A stretch of 64,000 nt of DNA from Arion vulgaris (GCA_020796225.1 CM036767.1:22760927-22824926); one strand, 5' to 3'; counted from the first letter of the stretch, positions 20,965-31,735 are shown. Notes: generated from the letters alone by a model not told the origin. Translations and numbers: made by a program.

Positions 20965-21055
20965 ATGGGTGTTGCTTTGTGAAATATTGTCAGCAGATGG
21001 TCTGCCATTTCTTGGCAGAGTGACCGGACAATATGGGGAAACTTGATGCAAGAAA
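20965..21055 (+). mobile_element. SINE-C fragment
   Basis: GGTCTGCCATTTCTTGGCAG, AGTGACCGGACAATATGGGG and AAACTTGATGCAAG match the last third of SINE-C. The head is missing. Confidence 0.65.
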
Positions 21056-21179
21056 ATCATTCCTTCGATAATAAATATTTGTATAGTATGATCCAGTGCG
21101 ACTATTAGTAAACAAGACAGACAACAAAGTGATATTAGAGAGAAGGATATAGAGAGTTGGTTGAAACACAACAACTAGG

Positions 21180-21365
21180 AATAGTTAATCATGCAACGTA
21201 TGCTAAAGATTAGCTGATGTACGGACATCTACAAATCTGAGGTGGTCAGATCAGATCTGGAGACAACCGTGGCTACGCTGCGGTGATACGCCCTATGTAA
21301 CGTATAACGGTGCGAGAGAAATTATTATTATTATTATATATATGTATATATATATATATATCGAA
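21180..21365 (+). mobile_element. RT-T LINE 3' tip with ATT tail
   Basis: CCCTATGTAACGTATAACGG followed by TGCGAGAGAAATTATTATTA is the exact 3' end order of RT-T (compare 4.49 and 34.97 kb). The ATT tail passes into an AT microsatellite. Confidence 0.75.
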
Positions 21366-22070
21366 TTACAGTGAAAGATAGATAGAGAGAGTGAGTGGGG
21401 GATACCGGGTATAGTAATCTCTCCATAAATACTAAAAACACACGTGAAAGTAAAGATCGTGTGGAAGATAAGGACAAAACTAATGTACTTTCCTTGACAA
21501 TAATGAAAAACGATCAGAATCAACCAAACAAAATAGAAAATAATTGAAAAAAATAGCAAACAGAAAAACTGCGCAGACAAGCAATGAGATGTGATGAGAT
21601 ATCACGAAGGAGACGGTTTAGGACTGAGACAACATAGCAACCATTTTTTTTACAAAATCTCCCCAAAAAGAAGATATAAAATAAAAAAAATAAAAAATGG
21701 AGAAGAGATCGTGATAAAGTGTATAGAGAAATTGTCTGTCTATTCTCTGATCGATGAGGCTGAAGTTTATCATTTTGATACACATATACTCTAAGAGATA
21801 ATACTTAGTCTGTAGTTGGAGTGTAATTCTCTGTGCGTGGTAAGAGCAATTTCCTTCTGTACTATCACTAATATATGAGCTCTGTTGTTGCACGAGGCCA
21901 CGGTAATAACTTTCATTAACATGTTTATCTGATCAACTGAAGCTGTTATGCCCGGGACGAAGCCATGACGGCATAGACCATGAGACTGCGACCGATATGT
22001 TTGACGTTATTTAACATTAGTCAAGTATTTCGGAGATGACATATTTCTATCTTAATGACTGGTTGATTGA
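21366..22070. other. Unassigned, A-rich
   Basis: Several A-rich runs near 21640-21700. Short frames on both strands have no motif. Nothing recognised. Confidence 0.4.
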
Positions 22071-22071
22071 T

Positions 22072-22497
22072 TGGATCATATATTTCTATCTTAATGACTG
22101 GTTGATTGATTGGATCATCATCATTACACTTCGATGAGTAACCATATGTGCTCCGATCTCTTTCTTACACAGGAAGATCTCAGTGGCAGTGCAAGAACTC
22201 GGTAGCACGACAGAATAGTGAAGATATATTGTAACAATTTTATTTTTAATATTTTAAATTGATTTGTTTCCCAGCAGAATTCTTTTTCCCATTTTCAACT
22301 GTCAATGGTTTATTTACATGCACAATTTGAACAGGGACCTACGCTTCATGGGTTTTTTTTCAATAGGACTAGAAACTTGATCTCACGAACACTGAGATCA
22401 TAGATCAACGGACAAATATATCGATGGTTCCACGAGAGAGCGAACCCGAGTACTTGTGTAACGAGAGGTAAGCACCTAACCTATACGCGAAAGAAAC
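22072..22497 (-). mobile_element. SINE-K, nearly full length
   Basis: In reverse: tRNA-like head with box A-like TAGGTTAGGTG and box B-like GGGTTCGCTCTC, body with GAGATCAAGTTTCTAGTCC, 3' part CTGAGATCTTCCTGTGTAAG and AGATCGGAGCACATATGGTT, then ATGATGATGATCCAATCAAT as tail. The 3' part also matches the end of RNH-J LINEs. A small duplication (TTTCTATCTTAATGACTGGT) lies beside the tail. Confidence 0.75.
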
Positions 22498-22550
22498 ACA
22501 TAAAGATAAGTCTTATTAAGATGAGACAAGTGTTATTATTAATATGACTG

Positions 22551-22815
22551 CCCGTGTGTTGCCGAGTCTAACAAGAGGAGGAGAAAATAATAACACTGCG
22601 ACCTACAAGGCATGTCGTAAGAGGCGACTGAGGTAGGGGTCTGGGAAAGCTACACTAGTAAATAAAAAGCGTCACATAAATCGGATGTGTAGGCCTACTT
22701 GTAGGCGCATAACTGGCACACTGTACACTCGCACTTAGGATCGGATCACATACACATCAAAAAGAGTGGTTAACAAGTGATCGATATGGGGCGTTCGAAG
22801 AATGATGAAGAAGAT
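22551..22815 (+). mobile_element. SINE-A copy
   Basis: Full-length by comparison: CCCGTGTGTTGCCGAG, AATAACACTGCGACCTACAA, GGCATGTCGTAAGAGGCGAC, GTAGGCCTACTTGTAGGCGC, ATAACTGGCACAC, AGTGATCGATATGGGGCG, tail GAAGAATGATGAAGAAG. It is followed at once by RT-H. Confidence 0.85.
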
Positions 22816-23130
22816 TAAGATGACAAAAAGCTACCAACAACACTAGAAAAGACAGTCACCAACGTCAGAAACATCATGAAAGATAATTGGGACAGAACCT
22901 TCCTTGAATTACATTGATAAACAAGGAATGAAAGGGTTAAAATGAGCAAAATCTCAACTGTATACAGTGTCTTCTACAAACAGAACATCAGGAAAGAAGG
23001 CGAGAGAAAGACCTCCATAAAGATGGTTATATGAGATAGCAGAATCCTGTCAAAAAGCATAAATAGCTATCACCAATTCACTAGAGCAGCGAGAATGGGG
23101 AAAAAAACCACGACGCTATGCAATAACCCG
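22816..23130 (+). mobile_element. RT-H LINE 3' end
   Basis: Nucleotide match to 19.98-20.33 kb: GCCAACAACAC-like start, CAACAACACTAGAAAAGACA, ACAAGGAATGAAAGG, CTTCTACAAACAGAACATCA, GGTTATATGAGATAGCAGAA, TCCTGTCAAAAAGC. No GAA tail. The 44-bp array begins where the 3' end should be. Confidence 0.7.
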
Positions 23131-23139
23131 ATAAAACAT

Positions 23140-24330
23140 ATTCTCTCACTTCCCTATGATAGAACTATCTGTTTAACTCTTTATTCTCTCACTTCCCTAT
23201 GATAGAACTATCCGTTTAACTCTTTATTCTCTCACTTCTCCATGATATAACTATCTGTTTAACTCTTTATTCTCTCACTTCCCTATGATAGAACTATCTG
23301 CTTAACTCTTTATTTGCTCACTTCCCCATGATAGAACTATCTGTTTAACTCTTTATTCTCTCACTTCCCTATGATAGAACTATCTGTTTAACTCTTTATT
23401 CTCTCACTTCTCCATGATAGAACTATCTGTTTAACTCTTTATTCTCTCACTTCCCCATGATAGAACTATCTGTTTAACTCTTTATTCTCTCACTTCCCTA
23501 TGATAGAACTATCCGTTTAACTCTTTATTCTCTCACTTCCCCATGATAGAACTATCTGTTTAACTCTTTATTCTCTCACTTCATGATAGAACTATCTGTT
23601 TAACTCTTTATTCTCTCACTTCATGATAGAACTATCTGTTTAACTCTTTATTCTCTCACTTCATGATAGAACTATCTGTTTAACTCTTTATTCTCTCACT
23701 TCTCCATGATAGAACTATCTGTTTAACTCTTTATTCTCTCACTTCTCCATGATAGAACTATCTGTTTAACTCTTTATTCTCTCACTTCCCTATGATAGAA
23801 CTATCCGTTTAACTCTTTATTCTCTCACTTCCCCATGATAGAACTATCTGTTTAACTCTTTATTCTCTCACTTCATGATAGAACTATCTGTTTAACTCTT
23901 TATTCTCTCACTTCATGATAGAACTATCTGTTTAACTCTTTATTCTCTCACTTCCCTATGATAGAACTATCCGTTTAACTCTTTATTTGCTCACTTCTCC
24001 ATGATATAACTATCTGTTTAACTCTTTATTCTCTCACTTCCCTATGATAGAACTATCTGTTTAACTCTTTATTCTCTCACTTCCCCATGATAGAACTATC
24101 TGCTTAACGCTTTATTCTCTCACTTCATGATAGAACTATCTGTTTAACTCTTTATTCTCTCACTTCTCCATGATAGAACTATCTGTTTAACTCTTTATTT
24201 GCTCACTTCTCCATGATAGAACTATATGTTTAACTCTTTATTTGCTCACTTCATGATAGAACTATCTGTTTAACTCTTTATTCTCTCACTTCTCCATGAT
24301 AGAACAATCTGTTTAACTCTTTATTCTCTA
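23140..24330. repeat. 44-bp minisatellite, about 27 copies
   Basis: Unit TCTGTTTAACTCTTTATTCT, CTCACTTCCCTATGATAGAA, CTAT. A short form lacks the CCC/TCT block (CACTTCATGATAG) and recurs in groups of two to four. Other variants: CCCCATG, TCCATG, TTTGCTCAC. Variant order suggests block duplications. An inverted three-unit piece sits at 26.01-26.14 kb. Confidence 0.95.
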
Positions 24331-24530
24331 TATTGTGACTGAGAACATGCTCCATAAGTAGCCACTGGAAAAATACATGTTCTCAGTAAAGTTCTAGAGT
24401 CAAATTAGATGACTTCAGAATGTCAAGTCTTACTACGATAAGAATGCTCTACACAGATAATTAAAGCTTTATTGACATGTTCATTGTTATTTACATAATT
24501 CCAGTTTTTTCTTATTGACAATTCTGTATC
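24331..24530 (-). mobile_element. Degraded LINE fragment
   Basis: CATAAGTAGCCACTGGAAAA and CATGTTCTCAG match the fragment at the window start (about 170-200). Probably an RT-region remnant. No frame. Confidence 0.3.
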
Positions 24531-24835
24531 CCTGAAGAAAGAAGAGGAGCAAAGGGCAAGAGCACAAGCGCCGTTGTATTATTGAAGAATGACAATATGA
24601 CAGTTCTACTAAGACGGAACAAGTAGTATTATCTAGATTATACGTCTCATCGCATAAAGAAATCTGAATGAAATTACTTATGTTTTACTTAACTGACAAG
24701 TTTATAATATGTGAGAAAGTGATTAATCAGATTGGAAAAATGATGAGGAGGATAAGAACTTACACTAAATATAAGAGAATTAGTTCTGAATTCAGAGAAG
24801 GTGAATTGCTTGAGAGAAGGTAGAATATTAATCCT
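24531..24835. other. Unassigned sequence
   Basis: Nothing recognised. Confidence 0.4.
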
Positions 24836-25130
24836 CTCTCTCTCTCTTTGGCTTTTTAACCCGGATTAGGGCATAGGTCTTCAACCAACTCGTACCAAGT
24901 CTTCCTATCTCTAGCTATCTCCTGCAGCTCCCTCCAGCTCTTCTTTATATTGTTGATTTTTGCCTCCAAATCTCGTCTTCATGTATTTCTAGATATCCCT
25001 TTCTTTCGCTGTCCCTGTGTGTTCCAGGAAAGTACTCTTTTTGTTATATTTCTTTCTGGTTTTCTCAAAGTGTGTCCTATCCAGCGTCAACGATAATATT
25101 TCTAGAATAAAATATCTCTCTTTCTTTACT
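24836..25130 (-). mobile_element. LINE 3' end, unclassified
   Basis: Minus strand includes DRTHFEKTRKKYNKKSTF, GTAKERDI, a W-EL-EIARD-like segment and DLVRVG.RPMP followed by .SGLKSQRERE. This is consistent with an RT C-terminus (RTH.EK..., ARDR..W..LV..LCP..G). Frame broken. A TC microsatellite lies at its edge. Confidence 0.5.
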
Positions 25131-25300
25131 TAATTTTCTCCAATCTTGTTTTGTCTCACAACGGCAGGATACGAAGAGATATATAGAACGGAATTTTGAG
25201 TGCGCTTCATAAACAGTGTATTTCGTCGCCTCTGTTATCTCTGTGGTCCACCGTTTGCTTGATCGGCCTTATGTTTAGTATCTATTGTTTTGGAGTAAAG
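25131..25300 (-). mobile_element. RT-N LINE fragment
   Basis: TTTCGTCGCCTCTGTTATCT and TGTTTTGTCTCACAACGGCA match the minus-strand RT-N copy at 56.57-56.70 kb. Confidence 0.7.
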
Positions 25301-25304
25301 AATT

Positions 25305-25645
25305 TTCCACTATAAATATACTCTTGGAACTAATACATTCATGAGATGAGATAATACTCTTGGAACTAATACATGAGATGAGATGAGATAATACTCTTGG
25401 AACTAATACATTTATGATATGAGATAATACTCTTGGAACTAATACATTCATAGGACGAGATAATACTCTTGGAACTAATACATTCATGAGATGAGATAAT
25501 ACTCTTGGAACTAATACATTCATGAGACGAGATAATACTCTTGGAACTAATACATTTATGATATGAGATAATAGTCTTGGAACTAATACATTCATAGGAC
25601 GAGATAATACTCTTGGAACTAATACATGAGATGAGATAAGTCGCA
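25305..25645. repeat. 36-bp minisatellite, about 9 copies
   Basis: Unit TACTCTTGGAACTAATACAT, TCATGAGATGAGATAA, with GAT/GAC and shorter ATGAGATGAG variants. The minus-strand 123-residue frame (NVLVPRVLSRPM repeats) arises only because 36 is divisible by three. Confidence 0.9.
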
Positions 25646-26013
25646 ATTGATACGATAATTATTTATCCGTTGAAATAATTTACTGCTAAAGAAACTACAG
25701 CTCCCTAGACTTTTATCAAGCTTATACTTTACAATCAGTTTCAGAATAGAGAGTAAGCTTCAACTAATTGTATCTCTCACCACAGACACATATTGGAACA
25801 CGAAATTGTCAATGTATTCAACACTATGCTTACAGCCCGTTCTATATGTACAACGTTAGAATCACCCATAATCTACTTAACCAACGAAAACTAAAATTAT
25901 AGACCAATTTCTTCTTGACTGCCCCCGTTCTTTTGGTTGCACAGCAAGTAACATCGATCATGGATTATTGATTCGTTTTAAAGGCAAATCTTCTTAGTTT
26001 TCATTGCTTAAGC
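25646..26013. other. Unassigned sequence
   Basis: Nothing recognised. Confidence 0.4.
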
Positions 26014-26145
26014 AGATACTTCTATCATGGGGAAGTGAGAGAATAAAGAGTTAAACAGATAGTTCTATCATAGGGAAGTGAGAGAATAAGGAGTTAAACA
26101 GATAGTTCTATCATGGAGAAGTGAGAGAATAAAGAGTCAAGATTT
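26014..26145. repeat. Inverted piece of the 44-bp array
   Basis: Three units reading TTCTATCATGGGGAAGTGAG then AGAATAAAGAGTTAAACAGA, the reverse complement of the 23.14-24.33 kb unit. It lies about 1.7 kb from that array. Confidence 0.9.
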
Positions 26146-26231
26146 AGACGATCGGGACAATCTAGAGAAAAATGTAGAAAATAAATTAAATCACATAAGG
26201 TAAACAAAATATATCGTTCTAATTGTTGTCT

Positions 26232-26625
26232 TGTATATTGTCATCATCATCATCATCAACATCATCATCATCATTAAATTGCTTGTCCTGAGCAGAACAT
26301 TACCACCCCAACAGTCCTCCGGAATTTCTCTCTCATAGGCCAGATGTCCCGCCTCTGCAGCGGTCATGTTCAAACCATCAGTTACATTCTGAATCCATCT
26401 TCTCCGTGGTCGTCCTCTTCTTCTCTTTGCCGGTATGCCTCCTTCCATGATGGTCTTCTCCAGCCCTTCATGTCTTTTTATATGTCCAAAATATCTCAAT
26501 TTTCTCGTTCTTATTTTGTGGCATCAGCCAGATTTCTTTGATTTTGAGTTATTTCTGTATAGATCTATTTGTTCCCTTTTCTGTCCATGATATAGAAAGG
26601 ACATTTCTGTAACATTTATATTCAA
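26232..26625 (-). mobile_element. RT-G LINE 3' end, best preserved
   Basis: A 102-residue minus frame reads MRYFGHIKRHEGLEKTIMEG, GIPAKRRRGRPRRRWIQNVT, DGLNMTAAEAGHLAYEREI, PEDCWGG..LLRTSNL, then Met repeats from the (GAT)n tail at 26237-26275. Upstream (26520-26620) are remnants of the RT region. It is the reference for RT-G. The tail imitates a simple microsatellite. Confidence 0.9.
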
Positions 26626-26648
26626 TATTGTCATACTAAACTAAATAA

Positions 26649-26885
26649 GGGAGCCTCTGTGGCTAAGTGGTTACGCTTTTGCCTTACGTTCCGAAGGTCG
26701 AGGGTTCGAATCCAGACCGCGTCGTTCTGTTTACGAGTGCATTTATTTCTAGAGTCCCATAGGATTGTTGTCGGAGCTATAGAGTTCATGCTTCGTACAA
26801 TACTCTCGCCAGGTGTCGATACGATTTCTGTTGAGAGGGACCGAGCTATATCTGATAACATCCCGGTGCAATGAAGTAAATTCCT
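26649..26885 (+). mobile_element. SINE-C, best preserved copy
   Basis: Head GGGAGCCTCTGTGGCTAAGT with box A TGGCTAAGTGG (26660-26670) and box B GGTTCGAATCC (26703-26713) at tRNA-like spacing, so an internal pol III promoter is plausible. Body: ACGAGTGCATTTATTTCTAG, AGGATTGTTGTCGGAGCTAT, ATACTCTCGCCAGGTG, end CCCGGTGCAATGAAG. No clear tail repeat. Confidence 0.9.
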
Positions 26886-26931
26886 TGGCTTTAGACCAGT
26901 TTAGACTAAATATGGCGAATCTATGGAAGGA

Positions 26932-27170
26932 AGGCCGTCTATATGGCGAAGTGGTTAAAGCGTTTACCTGTAGTTCTGAAGGTTGTTGGTTCGAATACGG
27001 ACCGAGTCACATGTGACAATTGTTCATAAGACAGATATATTGTTGCGGGAGCTACGGAATTCTCACTTTGTGCAACACATTCAGTAGATAGCGTTTCATT
27101 TCTACCGACATATGGAGAAAACCCGGTACAATGTAGTCAATTCTTTGCTTTAACCTCTTTAGATTATATA
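26932..27170 (+). mobile_element. SINE-C copy, second in tandem
   Basis: Head GTCTATATGGCGAAGTGGTT and box B-like GGTTCGAATACG. Body GGACCGAGTCACATGTGACA, GGGAGCTACGGAATTCTCAC, end AACCCGGTACAATG. Same strand, starting about 280 bp after the previous copy. Confidence 0.85.
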
Positions 27171-27289
27171 CTACACACGATGCTTCTTTTACATCCTTGT
27201 CTTTCTGCCTAACACACTCACTGTCTTGCACTCTTTCTCTCTCTCTCTCTTTCTCCCTCTCATTGCAATGTCGAATGGCACTCTAGGGA

Positions 27290-27560
27290 CTACCCAACTT
27301 GATGTCCCTACTCATCACTATTATTATGTGCCATACAAACTTATCATATATTTCTACAAACGACTGTCCTTAGTACTGACTATAATGTGCCATACAAACT
27401 CATCATATATCTCTACAAACGACTGTCCTTAGTACTGACTATAATGTGCCATACAAACTCATCATATATTTCTACAAACGACTGTCCTTAGTACTGACTA
27501 TAATGTGCCATACAAACTCATCATATATTTCTACAAACGACTGTCCTTGGTACTGACTGC
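27290..27560. repeat. 59-bp minisatellite, about 4 copies
   Basis: Unit CTTAGTACTGACTATAATGT, GCCATACAAACTCATCATAT, ATTTCTACAAACGACTGTC. Copies nearly identical. No source element recognised. Confidence 0.9.
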
Positions 27561-28035
27561 ACGTTCAAGTGAATAGGAAGTTCTACAAGATCCAAGTGCA
27601 ACACAATAGTGAATGAATATGCTTAATACATAGACAATAAACATATATTTAGGGCATCCAGAAATAACATGTACCAAACACTGAATTAGAAGTTCAGACC
27701 TAGACACTCTTTCGTGCAAGGATTTCATAATGTCCAGAATTTTTGCTCTCTCTCTCTCTCTCTCTCTCTCGCCCTTATTACTTCTAATTAATACTCGGTC
27801 TGTCTACTTTCTTTGCCAAGAGGCTAAACTACTCGTGATGTTCTCTCGAAACGGCTCTTCCTGCTAGTTGTGTGCAATTACTATTGTCTACTTATTCTTT
27901 GATATATTAAAACAAATATATTTTCTCTATATGGATATTCTATTTTTCTATGATAGTTTCTTCATTCGGCTATCATTCTATTTGTATCTTTAGACGTTGA
28001 GAGTATTTGTTACATTCGTATTTCATGCACTCATT
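27561..28035. other. Unassigned, with CT microsatellite
   Basis: (CT)n at about 27745-27771. No gene signal. Confidence 0.4.
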
Positions 28036-28099
28036 TGTGTTTTTAAAGACATAGTCACCAACGTCAGCACAATAAAAAAAGTTGGGACAGAATCATGCT

Positions 28100-28420
28100 T
28101 GATAAAGTACAATGAGAAATAAAGAATAAAGTACAATGAGAAATAAAGAATAAAGTACAATGAGAAATAAAGAATAAAGTACAATGAGAAATAAAGAATA
28201 AAATACAATGAGAAATAAAGAATAAAGTACAATGAGAAATAAAGAATGAAGTACAATGAGAAATAAAGAATAAAGTACAATGAGAAATAAAGAATAAAGT
28301 ACAATGAGAAATAAAGAATGAAGTACAATGAGAAATAAAGAATAAAGTACAATGAGAAATAAAGAATAAAGTACAATGAGAAATAAAGAATAAAGTACAA
28401 TGAGAAATAAAGAATGAAGT
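28100..28420 (+). repeat. 24-bp array in RT-H, about 13 copies
   Basis: Unit GTACAATGAGAAATAAAGAA plus TAAA (or TGAA). The last unit reads into AATGAAGTGGTTCGGCAACT. The unit is therefore the codons for YNEKQRMK, which occur once in RT-H at 20.10 kb and in the RT-O family at 62.1 kb. The 135-residue minus frame (FILYFSLY repeats) is an artefact. Confidence 0.95.
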
Positions 28421-28455
28421 GGTTCGGCAACTTTATAAGAATGTAATCAAACCCC

Positions 28456-28862
28456 TACATGGAAGACAACAAAAGAAACCATCAGAAAACTACAGACCTT
28501 CATAAATGGATGTTTACGTAGAATAGAGGGACTGAGATAGTATGATAAGATTTCGAACGAGGAACTCAGAGAAAGAACTAAGCAGATACCAGTGAAGAAA
28601 GAGCAAAGGAAGAGACGCCGGCGATGGATAGGACATACATTGAGAATACCGACCGGAAACATTGCAAGACATGTACTGTATTGGAACCCGCAGGGAAAGA
28701 GGAGTAGGGGAATGCATAGACAGACCTGGAGAAGAGAGCTGGTATTAAAAGTATAGATAAAACATGGAAAAAAATTGGAAGGGATGGAAAGAGAGAGGAA
28801 GAGGTGGAAAATGTTTGTTGAAGATATGTGCTCCGTTTGGAGTTGAAAGGTGAAGAAGAAGA
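28456..28862 (+). mobile_element. RT-R LINE 3' end nested in RT-H
   Basis: Encodes RRRRWRWIGHTLRMPTGNIA, RHVLYWNPQGKRSRGM, RQTWRRELVLK, WKKIGRDGKREEEVENVC-like and MCSVWS, then GAAGAAGAAGAA. Flanks AATCAAACCCCT and AATCAGACTCCA (9/12) may be the target duplication. It separates RMKWFGNFIRM from the rest of RT-H. Confidence 0.8.
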
Positions 28863-28964
28863 ATCAGACTCCACTGTATATAGAGTCTTCTATAACAGAA
28901 CATTAGGGGGAAAAGCGATAGGAAGACCACGAAAAAGATGGTTAGATGACATAACATAGCCTTG

Positions 28965-30975
28965 TCGAAAAGCAAAAATAACTATCACACAAGACACAAG
29001 AACAACGTCAGACAAAAATAACTATCACACAAGACACAAGAACAACGTCAGACAAAAATAACTATCACACAAGACACAAGAACAACGTCAGACAAAAATA
29101 ACTATCACACAAGACACAAGAACAACGTCAGACAAAAATAACTATCACACAAGACACAAGAACAACGTCAGATAAAAATAACTATCACACAAGACACAAG
29201 AACAACGTCAGACAAAAATAACTATCACACAAGACACAAGAACAACGTCAGACAAACATAACTATCACACAAGACACAAGAACAACGTCAGATAAAATAA
29301 CTATCACACAAGACACAAGAACAACGTCAGACAAAAATAACTATCACACAAGACACAAGAACAACGTCAGACAAACATAACTATCACACAAGACACAAGA
29401 ACAACGTCAGATAAAAATAACTATCACACAAGACACAAGAACAACGTCAGATAAAAATAACTATCACACAAGACACAAGAACAACGTCAGACAAAAATAA
29501 CTATCACACAAGACACAAGAACAACGTCAGACAAAAATAACTATCACACAAGACACAAGAACAACGTCAGACAAAAATAACTATCACACAAGACACAAGA
29601 ACAACGTCAGACAAAAATAACTATCACACAAGACACAAGAACAACGTCAGACAAACATAACTATCACACAAGACACAAGAACAACGTCAGACAAACATAA
29701 CTATCACACAAGACACAAGAACAACGTCAGATAAAAATAACTATCACACAAGACACAAGAACAACGTCAGATAAAAATAACTATCACACAAGACACAAGA
29801 ACAACGTCAGACAAACATAACTATCACACAAGACACAAGAACAACGTCAGACAAAAATAACTATCACACAAGACACAAGAACAACGTCAGATAAAAATAA
29901 CTATCACACAAGACACAAGAACAACGTCAGATAAAAATAACTATCACACAAGACACAAGAACAACGTCAGATAAAAATAACTATCACACAAGACACAAGA
30001 ACAACGTCAGATAAAAATAACTATCACACAAGACACAAGAACAACGTCAGACAAAAATAACTATCACACAAGACACAAGAACAACGTCAGACAAAAATAA
30101 CTATCACACAAGACACAAGAACAACGTCAGATAAAAATAACTATCACACAAGACACAAGAACAACGTCAGATAAAAATAACTATCACACAAGACACAAGA
30201 ACAACGTCAGATAAAAATAACTATCACACAAGACACAAGAACAACGTCAGACAAAAATAACTATCACACAAGACACAAGAACAACGTCAGACAAAAATAA
30301 CTATCACACAAGACACAAGAACAACGTCAGATAAAAATAACTATCACACAAGACACAAGAACAACGTCAGATAAAAATAACTATCACACAAGACACAAGA
30401 ACAACGTCAGATAAAAATAACTATCACACAAGACACAAGAACAACGTCAGATAAAAATAACTATCACACAAGACACAAGAACAACGTCAGACAAAAATAA
30501 CTATCACACAAGACACAAGAACAACGTCAGATAAAAATAACTATCACACAAGACACAAGAACAACTTCAGACAAAAATAACTATCACACAAGACACAAGA
30601 ACAACGTCAGATAAAAATAACTATCACACAAGACACAAGAACAACGTCAGACAAAAATAACTATCACACAAGACACAAGAACAACGTCAGACAAAAATAA
30701 CTATCACACAAGACACAAGAACAACGTCAGACAAAAATAACTATCACACAAGACACAAGAACAACGTCAGACAAAAATAACTATCACACAAGACACAAGA
30801 ACAACGTCAGACAAACATAACTATCACACAAGACACAAGAACAACGTCAGATAAAAATAACTATCACACAAGACACAAGAACAACGTCAGACAAAAATAA
30901 CTATCACACAAGACACAAGAACAACGTCAGACAAAAATAACTATCACACAAGACACAAGAACAACGTCAGACAAA
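28965..30975 (+). repeat. 40-bp array in RT-H, about 50 copies
   Basis: Unit AAAAATAACTATCACACAAG, ACACAAGAACAACGTCAGAC. It is the codon stretch for ITITQDTRTTSDK, single-copy at 20.25 kb. Units differ almost only at one spot (GACAAAAA, GATAAAAA or GACAAACA). Over 30.05-30.45 kb the order A,A,T,T,T repeats, a possible 200-bp higher-order unit. Confidence 0.95.
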
Positions 30976-31184
30976 AACAGAAAACCATGACACCCCTGGG
31001 CAACAATCCGGTAACAGTGTGAGGACAATAGAAGAAGAAATATAACCTACACCCACATTTCAAGAGCACATAATTAATAGTTAGTATGTAAGAAAACACA
31101 ATCTGAAACTCTCGATGTAGTAGATTTCTTAGTAGAAGACAAGATGAGCAGACCACTTTAAAGAAGACATACATAGACCTGACC

Positions 31185-31560
31185 ACCGCCAACTCTAATA
31201 TTGGACCGCATAACTAACGGAGAAACCTTGACCTAGATTGATTTGGGGGGCTGGATTTTATATATGTTTGATAGACCACTGCAGGTATTTATTTTACAAT
31301 TTTACACAATTCTGTGAGTCTATGGTTATTTATTGGTGACAAATATTCATAATACGGATATTTCTTATTGTTAAACCTAACTTGTTGCCTAATATAACCT
31401 TGATTTAGTATGTTGTATTGATTTTAAAATGAATTGGTCTATGTACAATAATACTGGAATGTGAGGTCACGTGAGGTTGGGGTCTTTTTTCCTAGAATTG
31501 TTACCTGAGTTCTCTGGCCATATGAATTTATAGTTGTCTGCGACCTGACTGACCACAACT
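31185..31560 (+). mobile_element. MITE-1 copy
   Basis: Aligns with the copy at 33.06-33.45 kb in opposite orientation: TATGGTTATTTATTGGTGAC, AAATATTCATAATACGGATA, GGTCACGTGAGGTTG. Its ends (CCACCGCCAACTC..., ...CATATGAATTTATAGTTGTC) are diverged forms of that copy's inverted repeats. No coding capacity. Confidence 0.8.
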
Positions 31561-31594
31561 ATCAAAGTTTAAAACAACTCTTTATCAATTAACA

Positions 31595-31735
31595 TATTGA
31601 TTGATTGGTTGATAGGACCATCATTATTTCACTTCTGTGAATAACCATGTGAGCTCTGATCTCTTTCTTACACAGGAAGATCTCAGCTTCAGTGCTCGCC
31701 TTTCGTAGCACCGCGTGAGGGTCCCGATGTCATTT
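31595..31735 (-). mobile_element. SINE-K 3' end, truncated
   Basis: GATTGATTGGTTGATAGGAC tail, TTCTGTGAATAACCATGTGA, GATCTCTTTCTTACACAGGA, AGATCTCAGCTTCAGTGC. Matches 22.08-22.20 kb. The tRNA-like head is missing. Confidence 0.75.

Larger units (their letters stand above)
28040..31030 (+). mobile_element. RT-H LINE 3' end enlarged to 3 kb
   Basis: The same order as RT-H at 19.95 kb can be followed through: AAGACATAGTCACCAACGTC, YNEK.RMKWFGNFIRM (28.39-28.44 kb), ESLL/YNRTLG after a nested RT-R, GRPRKRWLDDIT (28.92-28.96 kb), AKITITQDTRTTSDK, NRKPWHPWATIR, and GTGAGGACAATAGAAGAAGA as the tail. About 350 bp of LINE is spread over 3 kb by two arrays and one insertion. Confidence 0.85.

Noticed and set aside
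20725..21174. 149-residue minus-strand frame as a gene
   Set aside because: It runs antisense through a SINE-C fragment and a possible LINE remnant, with no domain.
26649..26720. Functional tRNA gene
   Set aside because: Box A and B are tRNA-like but the sequence cannot be completed as a cloverleaf by eye and the same head recurs with a common non-tRNA body: a SINE.
28965..30975. CRISPR array (regular 40-bp spacing)
   Set aside because: Units are identical end to end with no unique spacers, lie in a LINE, and the DNA is animal.
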